This document shows positions 1-7,309 of a stretch of 25,367 nucleotides of DNA, in pieces (within the stretch, counting starts at the first letter, position 1; each line of letters begins with the position of its first letter). The stretch lies in the IMG/VR virus record IMGVR_UViG_3300030333_008834, positions 295-25,661 of that record; one strand, written 5' to 3'. A program made the position numbers and the translations under genes. The DNA is from a virus. The notes under the pieces are model-generated. The model did no database searches, was not told where the DNA came from, and worked only from the letters and a program-made list of their open reading frames with translations.

Positions 1-322
1 TACTGTAATGATAGTCTCTATCTTCTATTTGATCTCCAGAAGCGTTAAATTGACATCCACTTATATCAACTATATTAGAATTAAAATTATCATTACTTTT
101 TTGCAATTTTATGTGAATTAAAGGCTTGTCATATGCACCACCTGTACCAAACTGGTAAATAGTTGCTAAATAAAAATTAAATTTGTAAATAAAGTTATTA
201 CTTAAACTACCTGATACTGCGCACCTGGAACCTGTAATCTCTGTATACGTAACTGATATTGTTTGCCTTGCAGGTGCATCTTCTACTTTGTTCAAAAAAA
301 ACTTGTTAATATTATACGTCAT
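1..322 (-). CDS. Probable virion-associated protein, C-terminal part cut by the window edge
   Basis: An open frame starts at ATG 322-320 (MTYNINKFFLNKVEDAP...) and runs off the window edge without a stop, so about 107 N-terminal residues are visible. It starts one base after the stop of the upstream gene, with GGTGAAATAAA before the ATG as a modest ribosome site. The visible protein is rich in Ser, Thr, Asn, Ile and aromatic residues in alternating patterns, which suggests beta structure. It has no signal peptide or membrane segment. I do not recognise the family. Its tight coupling to the next gene, which is similar in composition, suggests both are tail, fibre or decoration components; that is inference. 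Confidence 0.7.
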   Translation of the reverse strand, partial: MTYNINKFFLNKVEDAPARQTISVTYTEITGSRCAVSGSLSNNFIYKFNFYLATIYQFGTGGAYDKPLIHIKLQKSNDNFNSNIVDISGCQFNASGDQIEDRDYHYS

Positions 323-323
323 T

Positions 324-806
324 TTATTTCACCGAATATATTGAAACATGAGGACAAGAGCCGACGCCTTCACTGGAAGAAGCATTATACGTTCTACCAA
401 TTATAAACTCAGTAACACTATTGTAAGCTCTGCCAGCTAGCCTTATTTTTCTTTCACCAGTCCATGTATCTATAGAAAATATCCAGTGATAAGTATTCCA
501 AAGGTAATCATAGCTAGATGACCAAGAACCACACATTAACTTAGTTCCATCGATATTTGTCCAGGAGGAGCCATTATCTGACGAATATTGGAGTCTAGAG
601 CAAGAATAGGAGCCTGCAGCGTCAGGATCCCATGCTGTTGTTAAACTACATTCATATATAACCTTGCTGTATCCTTGTGTAGGTGTATATGTTACTTCTG
701 TTCCTGGATAATACTCTATTGACGTGCTTATTTGTTCTTTAGTAAAAGAAGTGTCAGCATTATGTACATAATTTGAAATGTTTTCTGTATTAATTAGATA
801 ACTCAT
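324..806 (-). CDS. Hypothetical beta-rich protein, possible virion structural protein
   Basis: 160 residues, starting MSYLINTENISNYV. The protein is dominated by Ser, Thr, Tyr, Trp and Gly, with short alternating hydrophobic stretches (for example the SYSCSRLQYSSDNGSSW region around residues 66-82). This is typical of beta-sandwich or fibre-like phage proteins. No catalytic motif, coiled coil or membrane segment is visible. It is followed after one base by the truncated gene at 1-322, so the two are probably co-transcribed. A divergent AT-rich region separates it from the plus-strand pair starting at 958. The structural role is inferred from composition and context only. Confidence 0.7.
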   Translation of the reverse strand: MSYLINTENISNYVHNADTSFTKEQISTSIEYYPGTEVTYTPTQGYSKVIYECSLTTAWDPDAAGSYSCSRLQYSSDNGSSWTNIDGTKLMCGSWSSSYDYLWNTYHWIFSIDTWTGERKIRLAGRAYNSVTEFIIGRTYNASSSEGVGSCPHVSIYSVK

Positions 807-828
807 AATCTCTTTACTTGTTTTTAAT

Positions 829-836
829 TATAAATA
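829..836 (+). promoter_or_regulatory. T4-type late promoter octamer TATAAATA
   Basis: An exact match to the T4 late-promoter octamer lies on the plus strand in the 151-nt divergent gap, about 120 nt upstream of the ATG at 958. T4-like phages use this element with the gp55/gp33/gp45 system for virion genes. The surroundings are very AT-rich, so a chance match is possible. Confidence 0.45.
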
Positions 837-877
837 TGTTTTTAAGGAATGTCTTGGACAGAACTTAACAAAGTATT

Positions 878-889
878 AATTTATAAATT
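878..889. promoter_or_regulatory. Palindrome AATTTATAAATT, possible bidirectional late promoter
   Basis: A perfect 12-bp palindrome that contains TATAAATT (one mismatch to the late octamer) on both strands. It lies about 70 nt from both the minus-strand start at 806 and the plus-strand start at 958. It could serve either gene, or it may simply reflect AT-rich sequence. Confidence 0.3.
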
Positions 890-957
890 TAATGTTTTTA
901 ATTTGTCAAAATCAGTTAATATTTAATTAACACAAAAGCAATACATTAAGGATTACA

Positions 958-1005
958 ATGAAAACAAAAGATCTTTTAAGAGAGTGGAAGTCTTTTTTAA
1001 ACGAA
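958..1005 (+). other. Capsid-targeting-like leader peptide, copy 1
   Basis: Codes for MKTKDLLREWKSFLNE, with predicted cleavage after E16 (LNE|T). It is nearly identical to the leader at 3343 and similar to that at 17550. Assignment as a capsid-targeting sequence is by analogy with T4 internal proteins and Alt. Confidence 0.5.
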
Positions 1006-3327
1006 ACAAGTGTTGTTTCTTTGTCACAGCTTAGAAAAGAAATGCTTGACAACGAAGCTTATACAGACGACGATGTAAAATCTTTAGAAGAGTTCTGGAG
1101 AAATCCATCACATCAATTTCTTTCAAAATATTCTCAGGTTATTAGAAACAGCATAACTAGTCAAGAACCTATCTTGCACGCTTTAGAAGATATAAAGCTA
1201 CATTATCATAAGTTATACCAGATGGCTTCGCTTGAGACAAAAAGAGCAATAGCTTTAGGTGATATATCTGTTGAAGACTTGCGAAAACAACTAGACAAAA
1301 ATTCTAAATTTAATTCTAGGGAAGTTAGGCAACAGTGTCAGTATCAAAACGAAAGACCTGTTGTTGGCAGCTATCAAGACTTCGATGTAGTATACAGTAA
1401 CTCTGACTGGATTGTAATTGAACCAAAGACTATTAAAGGATCAATTGCATGGGCGCATGGCAAGCCAGATGGTAGCGAAGAAAAAGTCACAAGTAGAAGA
1501 GTTGGATGGTGTACTGGAGTCAACACAGCAAACAACATGTTCCCAAACTATGCTGGAAACCTTCATATGTTTTATGTTATAAACGCAAATTATGAAAATG
1601 ACACATCTAGTAATAGAAAGTTATGTTTATCTTTTGTAATAGTAGACGGCGAAGTAAAACTTGAAAACAAAGGTGGCTCAACAGTTAATGCAAGAAACCA
1701 AGCAATATCTGAAGGTATGTTAAATAGAATAAAAAGGGAAAATTTTTATAAAGTCATACTTCAAAAGCTTAAAGGAAGAAAAGAAACATCTTTCAGCGAA
1801 GTCTACAAAAAGGCTTCAATCTCTCAAATCTTAAGATCGCTTGCTCAAATGAAGTCACAAAATATCGACAAAGGTGTAATTGAATCTGAAGTAAAGAGTT
1901 ATATAACACATACAGACGATCCTGAGGTTTTGAGTTATTTTTATGAAAATCCAGTTGGTGACGTTGTTAAAATAGAAACATTAAACAGATTATGCAAGAA
2001 AGACTCTGGCAACAACTTTGAGGAAGTAATAGAAAAAGTTTTAAACAGTAACAACATGAAAGACATGAGTTATGTAGCCACTAATTCATATAATCAGTCA
2101 TTAATAGATTATTTTTTAAATCATAACGATATAAGTGTAAAAGCACTTATAATAGACAATATAAACGTAATGAAGGATAAGGAACATTTTAAAAATAGTA
2201 CTCTATTAAAAATTATAAAAGAATTACTTGCAGGCGACTTAAGTGACAGCAAAAAATCTTTTGCGCTGGTTAAATGTTTATCTTACATTAATAGAGGAAC
2301 TCTAGATGTGAGTAACTTATCTTACAAAAATTTAAAAGACATTTTGCTAAACATTGGAAAAAATTTAGGATCCGAATTCGGGCCAAACGTTCGTGTATTT
2401 AACATGTTTGAAGTAATAGAGAAAATAAAGTCGTCCTATAGAGAAGATTTTTTAACAGACATCTATTTGTGGTTTTGTTTTATTAGAGATAATTTGTTAA
2501 AAGGCGTAAACGTTAAAATTTATTTTAAATCAATACTAGAAGAAGACAATCTTCCCAAAACAATAATTAACGAACTTGTAGAGTTGTGTGTAAAGTTAAT
2601 TAGTAACATAAAAGAAGAATCTAAAAAAAATGGAGGTATAGAAGAATTAGTTGCATCTATTATTTGTAATAGAGAAATTACGAATAGCCAATATTCTCAA
2701 ATAATAGATGCAGTATCAAAATCACAACATGATGATTCTACTGTTGCACTTTTTTCATTTGCTGTCAAAAAAAGAAATAATCAACTATCTTTAGATCTGT
2801 TCAATATCTCAAATGAGAAAGCAAAAAAAAGGATGTCTGTAATAGGAGAAGATGTACTAGGTGAAGACTGTCCCAAGGAAATCTTAGACTTTATAAAACA
2901 AAGTCCTATGACAACTAGTCGACTTTTTAGTAGCAAGACTTCTAATTTAGACTTTCAGCAATTTAAGCAAAAAGCTTTAGAAGTAGACTTTACAGATATG
3001 GCCAAAGACCTAGAAAATATCGAAGCAATAGACAACATAGATGAATATGATTACTTTTTATATCAATTCCCAGAAACATTTGCATGTGAAGATAATCCGG
3101 TCGAAATGTATAATCTGCTTAAGTCAAAAGGTATTGATATAAAATTTGATGGAAGTATTTTTAATAAAATGTTTGAAGACATAATGGGATGGGGTTACGA
3201 ATCTCTTGATCAAATGTTTAACTATCCGGAGCCTGGACATTACCATTTTGCCGACTTATTTCAAAAAAGATCTACTCAAAACGAATCAGTAATAAGACAA
3301 TATATAAGATCTGTTTTAAACAGTTAA
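958..3327 (+). CDS. Large protein with capsid-targeting-like leader, WCT-type core and helical tail
   Basis: 789 residues. Residues 1-16 (MKTKDLLREWKSFLNE) form a basic amphipathic leader ending in L-N-E, which matches the (L/I)xE cleavage rule of T4-type prohead proteases. Residues about 20-120 are mostly helical. Residues about 120-247 form a conserved core with RQQCQYQN, DWIVIEPKTIKGSIAWAHGK, GWCTG (C185), NLHMFY, KLCLS and KGGSTV. The remaining 500 or so residues look like degenerate alpha-helical repeats, ending in IRQYIRSVLNS. The start is supported by AAGGATTACA-ATG and by the identical leader on the next gene. The core is homologous to the downstream gene at 3343. I do not recognise the core family, and no ADP-ribosyltransferase, kinase or nuclease motif is evident. 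The opposite strand from its neighbours and the upstream TATAAATA fit late expression. Packaging into the head and injection is inference. Confidence 0.85.
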   Translation: MKTKDLLREWKSFLNETSVVSLSQLRKEMLDNEAYTDDDVKSLEEFWRNPSHQFLSKYSQVIRNSITSQEPILHALEDIKLHYHKLYQMASLETKRAIALGDISVEDLRKQLDKNSKFNSREVRQQCQYQNERPVVGSYQDFDVVYSNSDWIVIEPKTIKGSIAWAHGKPDGSEEKVTSRRVGWCTGVNTANNMFPNYAGNLHMFYVINANYENDTSSNRKLCLSFVIVDGEVKLENKGGSTVNARNQAISEGMLNRIKRENFYKVILQKLKGRKETSFSEVYKKASISQILRSLAQMKSQNIDKGVIESEVKSYITHTDDPEVLSYFYENPVGDVVKIETLNRLCKKDSGNNFEEVIEKVLNSNNMKDMSYVATNSYNQSLIDYFLNHNDISVKALIIDNINVMKDKEHFKNSTLLKIIKELLAGDLSDSKKSFALVKCLSYINRGTLDVSNLSYKNLKDILLNIGKNLGSEFGPNVRVFNMFEVIEKIKSSYREDFLTDIYLWFCFIRDNLLKGVNVKIYFKSILEEDNLPKTIINELVELCVKLISNIKEESKKNGGIEELVASIICNREITNSQYSQIIDAVSKSQHDDSTVALFSFAVKKRNNQLSLDLFNISNEKAKKRMSVIGEDVLGEDCPKEILDFIKQSPMTTSRLFSSKTSNLDFQQFKQKALEVDFTDMAKDLENIEAIDNIDEYDYFLYQFPETFACEDNPVEMYNLLKSKGIDIKFDGSIFNKMFEDIMGWGYESLDQMFNYPEPGHYHFADLFQKRSTQNESVIRQYIRSVLNS
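1321..1515 (+). repeat. Duplicated core segment, copy 1
   Basis: Codes for 65 residues (122-186) that match residues 120-184 of the next gene at 60 of 65 positions. The DNA differences are mostly synonymous third-position changes. The homology extends more weakly on both sides, so this is the best-conserved part of a tandem gene duplication. Confidence 0.85.
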
Positions 3328-3342
3328 AGAAAGAATACAATT

Positions 3343-3390
3343 ATGAAAACAAAAGAAATTTTAAGAGAATGGAAGTCTTTTCTAAACGAA
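3343..3390 (+). other. Capsid-targeting-like leader peptide, copy 2
   Basis: Codes for MKTKEILREWKSFLNE with predicted cleavage after E16 (LNE|S). Only two conservative substitutions separate it from copy 1. Confidence 0.5.
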
Positions 3391-4899
3391 AGCCGTATTA
3401 TTCCGAGATCTGAATTGGTCGAAGTAATGTCAAACGTCGACGCATATGATCAAAATGATATTGATAAATTTAAAAATGCATGGGAAAAAAATCAATTTTA
3501 CTCAAAATATACACATGTTTTTTTAAACGATCTACAAAAAGGTGAACCTTTAAGTCATATTTTATCAACAATTAATTTGCACTTTAACAAAGTCTATCAA
3601 TCTGCTGGACCACAAACTAAATCTAAAATCGCTAGTGGTGAATACACTTGTGACGATCTAAGAAAAGAGTTAGACCAAAGATCTAGTTTTAACAAAAGTG
3701 AAGTCAGGCAACAGTGTCAGTATCAAAATGGAAGGCCTGTTGTTGGCAGCTATCAAGATTTTGACGTTGTATATAGTAACTCTGATTGGATTGTAATTGA
3801 GCCAAAGACTATCCAGGGATCGATTGCATGGGCACATGGAAAACCAGACGGTAGTGAGGAAAAAGATGAGAACAGAAGAGTTGGTTGGTGCACAGCAACA
3901 ACATCAGGAAACAACATGTTCCCAAACTATGCAGGAAATTTGCATATGTTTTACTTTATCAGTGGTGACTACGAAACAAACAGTTCAGCAAATAGAAGAC
4001 TTTGCTTGTCATACACGGTAAATAACGGTAATGCGGTCTTAGAAGAAAAAGGAGGATCAACTGTTGATGCTGATAATGCTTTCTTGCAAATAGAAAAAAT
4101 TAACAGTATGATTGATAAAAGCATACTAGACTTAATTGAAGATAGAGTACAAAACAGAAAAGAAACATCATTTACAGAAATATACTCTAGAGCATCAGTA
4201 GGTCAAATCATACGTCAAGTAAGACAAATGAAAGAGCAAGGAATTAATCAAGAAACAATTAACAACGAAATTTCAAGCTATTTAAAACATACAAACAATA
4301 AAGAAGTAATTGATTATATTATAAGTGAGTACAAAGATCAAGAAGCATATATAGCGCCATTAGAAGACGAGGGTCCTATCCCGTGTCGTATTTTTGAAAG
4401 AGACGATATAGAAGAGCTAGATAAAAAAACAAATATAATAAATCAACTTATTTCTAGTTATGAGAATCATAAAGGGTTAGGTCAGGTTTTCACAACTATG
4501 ATCTTTGTCACAACTGAAGAAGGGAAAGATATCTTTGACAAAAGCATTAAAAACAAAATGATGCAAATTGCAAAGAGTACAAACGCAAGCAACATTACTA
4601 ATGCTCTTGTAGAACTTGTTTTAGTAAATCATTGGCACGATTTTTTAGACTTTAACGACATTGCAGATTTAATTAGTATCAATGACGATGATGTTTCTCG
4701 AGCAATACTTCAGACATTCCCCATTTCAGAATATCCAGGTCACCCTAGATATAAAGAGATATTAAAAACAATAAAAACCAAAATATATCCTGCAGCTGAT
4801 GATTATTTTAAGCGTAAAATTCTCCAGAATCACAGCTACGTTTTTCACACTTTTGAAAATACGACTTTAAAAAGATATATTAAAGAGATTTTATCTTAA
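3343..4899 (+). CDS. Paralogue of the 958-3327 protein, capsid-targeting-like leader plus WCT-type core
   Basis: 518 residues, starting 15 nt after the previous gene. The leader MKTKEILREWKSFLNE (residues 1-16) differs from its neighbour's at only two positions and again ends in L-N-E. The core, residues about 118-247, carries RQQCQYQNGRPVVG, DWIVIEPKTIQGSIAWAHGK, GWCTA and KGGSTV. Homology to the neighbour continues to about residue 320 (RKETSFTEIY...). After that the helical C-terminal part is different and about 300 residues shorter. The last residues (LKRYIKEILS) resemble the neighbour's C-terminus, so both ends and the core are kept while the middle diverged. The stop overlaps the convergent minus-strand gene by 4 bp. 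Function unknown; a packaged, injected effector or internal head protein is a working hypothesis. Confidence 0.85.
   Translation: MKTKEILREWKSFLNESRIIPRSELVEVMSNVDAYDQNDIDKFKNAWEKNQFYSKYTHVFLNDLQKGEPLSHILSTINLHFNKVYQSAGPQTKSKIASGEYTCDDLRKELDQRSSFNKSEVRQQCQYQNGRPVVGSYQDFDVVYSNSDWIVIEPKTIQGSIAWAHGKPDGSEEKDENRRVGWCTATTSGNNMFPNYAGNLHMFYFISGDYETNSSANRRLCLSYTVNNGNAVLEEKGGSTVDADNAFLQIEKINSMIDKSILDLIEDRVQNRKETSFTEIYSRASVGQIIRQVRQMKEQGINQETINNEISSYLKHTNNKEVIDYIISEYKDQEAYIAPLEDEGPIPCRIFERDDIEELDKKTNIINQLISSYENHKGLGQVFTTMIFVTTEEGKDIFDKSIKNKMMQIAKSTNASNITNALVELVLVNHWHDFLDFNDIADLISINDDDVSRAILQTFPISEYPGHPRYKEILKTIKTKIYPAADDYFKRKILQNHSYVFHTFENTTLKRYIKEILS
3700..3894 (+). repeat. Duplicated core segment, copy 2
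   Basis: Counterpart of 1321-1515. The same 65-residue block has five amino-acid differences, three of them clustered just before RRVGWCT. Confidence 0.85.
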
Positions 4900-5114
4900 C
4901 TCAAGATATTAATTGTAATATCTTTTGAGTCATCAAAATCAACTGTTTCAATTCTGTTATTAAAAACATAAGTTACCAATCCGGGATCAGTCTTAAAATA
5001 CATATCTTTTATTATTCTGAGAACAAGACAGTTTTCTTTAATCACATTGCCACATAAGTATATGTTGAAAAGATCACCTTTAGCTAACATTCTTCCATCT
5101 TTAGAATTCTGCAT
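4896..5114 (-). CDS. Small hypothetical protein, SH3-like barrel candidate
   Basis: 72 residues. The ATG at 5114 lies about 10 nt after GGAGA in the 3' end of the preceding gene, and the frames overlap by 14 bp. The pattern GDLFNIYL...NCLVLRII...GLVTYVF...ETVDF suggests a small all-beta barrel. It resembles the 73-residue protein at 6272-6493 and the 89-residue protein at 8304-8573 (shared shape N-C/V-L-hydrophobic-K/R-I followed by a second strand). Its end overlaps the convergent plus-strand gene by 4 bp. Function unknown. Confidence 0.65.
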   Translation of the reverse strand: MQNSKDGRMLAKGDLFNIYLCGNVIKENCLVLRIIKDMYFKTDPGLVTYVFNNRIETVDFDDSKDITINILS

Positions 5115-6321
5115 ATATTTTTGGATCTCCGCTTCGTATTGTTATATTTGAATTATTAGTCAACATAAGATTACATATATTATTTGGCGGAATATCATAA
5201 AACTTTACAATGTTGAATAAATCATCATAAACAAAGTCTAAGTTTTCTCTTAATTTTGTTATGCCGTTAAATATATGCAGATCATTAGACGATAAAACAG
5301 GACCAATTCTACAAACAATCTCTGAAATTATTGCAGAAAAAGCTGTTAATACTTGATTTGCAGTAATAGAAAATGAATATTCATTTGGATTTTGATTAAT
5401 TGCATTACCACTTATTTGATTTAAAACGCTTGTGTCTGCATTGTCAACTGCTAAAGAATACAAAGTAATACAAGGACTATTTGAAGTAGAATAATAGCAA
5501 TCATTTACATCTCTATTTCTCAAGACATTTCTAACATAATTGATTGAGTTGCTCCCACCTTCATTTGGACTGCCATCTGAAACCATTATAATGTAGTAAG
5601 CTTCATTGTCAGATCTGTCAATTAGCTCTTTTGACTTTTGTAAGGGTCTAACAAAATTTGTACCTCCGTCAGGATTACTGTTGTTAACAATAGAAAGCAC
5701 TCTTTGATCGTGGTTTGAACCTTTTGATATTTCCGTAAAGTTGATAACATCAGAGTTGTAAAGAATAACAGAGTAATCTAGGTCATAGTTTTGTGCAACA
5801 AAAGTTTGTACTGCTGACTTTAGCTGTGCAATTCTATTTCCTTGCATAGATCCTGAGAAGTCTAAAAGTAAAACAACAGCAGCATCAATTTTTTGAACGT
5901 CGTGATTTTCTTCTTCTATTTCTACAGAAGATGAATCTGTAGCTTCTACACCATTTACAATATAGTCTGAAGTTATGGTGAACTTTCTTTTGCAAGGTGT
6001 AGTACTACAATCTAGACCTCTATCTATGCAACTAAATTGTGATTGATTATTTACAAAATCCAGATTACAACCTAGTCCTTCAATATTATTACAAAACCTT
6101 TCAGCGTCATTTGTATATATAATATCCATGCCTATAGACATAGCACATGTGTCTAGTAGCTGTCTTTCATCTGACAGCTGTTTATAACCGCCACCAATTT
6201 GTATTGTTAGGAAAGCTAATCCTGCTAAGACTGCAGATATCATGCAGACAATAAGTGCTGCAAATCCTTTTTTATTTTGATTTTTTTGCGTATACACAAT
6301 AATCTTCGCTTTGAAAGTCAC
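5101..6321 (-). CDS. TadG/TadE-like membrane protein with von Willebrand A domain
   Basis: 406 residues from the GTG at 6321; a GTG at 6297 (residue 9) is also possible and reduces the overlap with the upstream gene. Residues about 19-41 (KKGFAALIVCMISAVLAGLAF) form one membrane helix, followed by YKQLSDERQLLDTCAMSIGMD. This is the layout of TadE/TadG-type Flp pilus proteins. A von Willebrand A domain spans about 145-340 with a complete metal-ion-dependent adhesion site: D154-x-S156-x-S158 (LLDFSGSM), T221 (DGGTNF) and D249 (MVSDGSPN). Several cysteines (77, 85, 98, 105, 110) between helix and domain could form disulfides if exported. In bacteria such proteins act in pilus assembly or surface adhesion. 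A phage copy could be a membrane or surface protein made in infection; that role is inference. Confidence 0.75.
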   Translation of the reverse strand: MTFKAKIIVYTQKNQNKKGFAALIVCMISAVLAGLAFLTIQIGGGYKQLSDERQLLDTCAMSIGMDIIYTNDAERFCNNIEGLGCNLDFVNNQSQFSCIDRGLDCSTTPCKRKFTITSDYIVNGVEATDSSSVEIEEENHDVQKIDAAVVLLLDFSGSMQGNRIAQLKSAVQTFVAQNYDLDYSVILYNSDVINFTEISKGSNHDQRVLSIVNNSNPDGGTNFVRPLQKSKELIDRSDNEAYYIIMVSDGSPNEGGSNSINYVRNVLRNRDVNDCYYSTSNSPCITLYSLAVDNADTSVLNQISGNAINQNPNEYSFSITANQVLTAFSAIISEIVCRIGPVLSSNDLHIFNGITKLRENLDFVYDDLFNIVKFYDIPPNNICNLMLTNNSNITIRSGDPKIYAEF

Positions 6322-6493
6322 AATTATATACAGAACCTTCTATTAAGAACTCTGCCTTATTATTATTAATCTTTATCAAGAGACAATTAAGAAAAGTAGT
6401 CTTGATATTAAATGGTTGGTTGTATTGATGACATAAGTCGTATAACGATCCTATGTTTTCTTTACAAATACATTCTTTTGCTTTCTTATACAT
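6272..6493 (-). CDS. Small hypothetical protein, SH3-like barrel candidate
   Basis: 73 residues (MYKKAKECICKENIGSLYDL...). It overlaps the nuclease gene upstream by 8 bp and the von Willebrand gene downstream by about 50 bp, or about 26 bp if that gene starts at 6297. The segment NCLLIKINNNKAEFLIEG followed by VYNCDF resembles the 72-residue protein at 4896-5114. It has four cysteines but no CxxC pair typical of zinc ribbons. Function unknown. Confidence 0.55.
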   Translation of the reverse strand: MYKKAKECICKENIGSLYDLCHQYNQPFNIKTTFLNCLLIKINNNKAEFLIEGSVYNCDFQSEDYCVYAKKSK

Positions 6494-7244
6494 TTTTCTT
6501 CTTAAGATATATTAAATGTCTAGTCCCTAAGTAGTTCTTGTTTTCTATATTGTCAATTGACCAATAGTGACCACTTTGCTTTATTTTAGTATAAAACTCA
6601 TGCATAAGCATTACATCAATATTAAGGCCATCTGCTTTTAAAATATCAGCTGCTAATAGGTTCGTATTAAACTTTCTGTCTCGCCTAATTGCTTTTAGCT
6701 CAACATATCTATCTTCATCTGGATGATAGAAATCAGGCGTATACTGCTTATCTCTTCCGTCATAACCTACAGTAAATGTTTTATGTTCATAAACGTAAGA
6801 TTTGCCAGTTGCCTCACACCATCTTGCATAGTCTGCTTCAAGTGAAGACTTAAAAAAGTAGTGATTTGGCAAATCGTGTCTAAATCCACATCTACCTGAT
6901 GATGGTATTTCATGTAGACCACTACTTTGTGCTTTGTTTTGGCAATCCTTGCTGCAATACATTGTTTCTCTACCAACAGCTTTGTAATACTCAGTTCCAC
7001 AATAGTCGCAATTTAACTTTACTCTTTCTTTTTTGTTAACCTTAAGATAACAAGCTCTGGAGCAGTATTTAGACCCTCTTTTAGACTTAAAGTCTGTTCC
7101 ACAACACTCGCACTTCTTAATTGTATATTTTTTGCTTGCACTGTCCTTGCAAGCTTTAGAGCAAAATTTTGAGTTTTTTGCTTTTGATAATGGAAGTTTA
7201 TATTCTTTGTTACAAGCTTGACACTTTAAATTTACGCTAGGCAT
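6486..7244 (-). CDS. Endonuclease with three zinc ribbons and a PD-(D/E)XK domain
   Basis: 252 residues. The N-terminal half has three successive four-cysteine ribbons: C8/C11/C28/C32, C45/C48/C61/C65 and C79/C82/C97/C101, each ending in the C-S-x-x-C form. The C-terminal half fits a PD-(D/E)XK nuclease: E136 in SSLEADYARW, D171 in QYTPDFYHP, and E182-x-K184 in YVELKAIRR. This combination is typical of free-standing phage endonucleases, including homing types, where the ribbons bind DNA. AAAGGAGATATGTT-ATG gives a strong ribosome site. It could be a mobile homing nuclease or a DNA-processing enzyme. No intron or disrupted gene is visible next to it. Confidence 0.75.
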   Translation of the reverse strand: MPSVNLKCQACNKEYKLPLSKAKNSKFCSKACKDSASKKYTIKKCECCGTDFKSKRGSKYCSRACYLKVNKKERVKLNCDYCGTEYYKAVGRETMYCSKDCQNKAQSSGLHEIPSSGRCGFRHDLPNHYFFKSSLEADYARWCEATGKSYVYEHKTFTVGYDGRDKQYTPDFYHPDEDRYVELKAIRRDRKFNTNLLAADILKADGLNIDVMLMHEFYTKIKQSGHYWSIDNIENKNYLGTRHLIYLKKKNV

Positions 7245-7265
7245 AACATATCTCCTTTAACCATA

Positions 7266-7293
7266 AATATATGACGATAAAGAAAGTATGCAA
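7266..7293 (-). promoter_or_regulatory. Possible sigma70-like promoter for the nuclease gene
   Basis: On the minus strand TTGCAT, a 16-nt spacer and TATATT lie just upstream of the strong ribosome site of the gene starting at 7244. The spacing equals that of the GTGTAAA-type promoters elsewhere in the window, but the -35 differs. Confidence 0.35.
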
Positions 7294-7309
7294 CGCAAAT
7301 CAGTTGATT

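Noticed and set aside
958-3327. ADP-ribosyltransferase (Alt-like) activity for the large leader-bearing protein
   Set aside because: T4 Alt also has a targeting leader, but I see no convincing R, S-T-S and E-x-E triad in the right order, so only the leader analogy is kept.
3797-4021. Second open frame within the core of the 3343-4899 gene
   Set aside because: It overlaps the conserved core in another frame, lacks a ribosome site, and the nearly identical core of the first paralogue shows no selection for the same alternative product.
4896-4899. Bidirectional terminator at the convergent gene ends
   Set aside because: The two stops overlap by 4 bp and no hairpin with T-tracts is visible around them.
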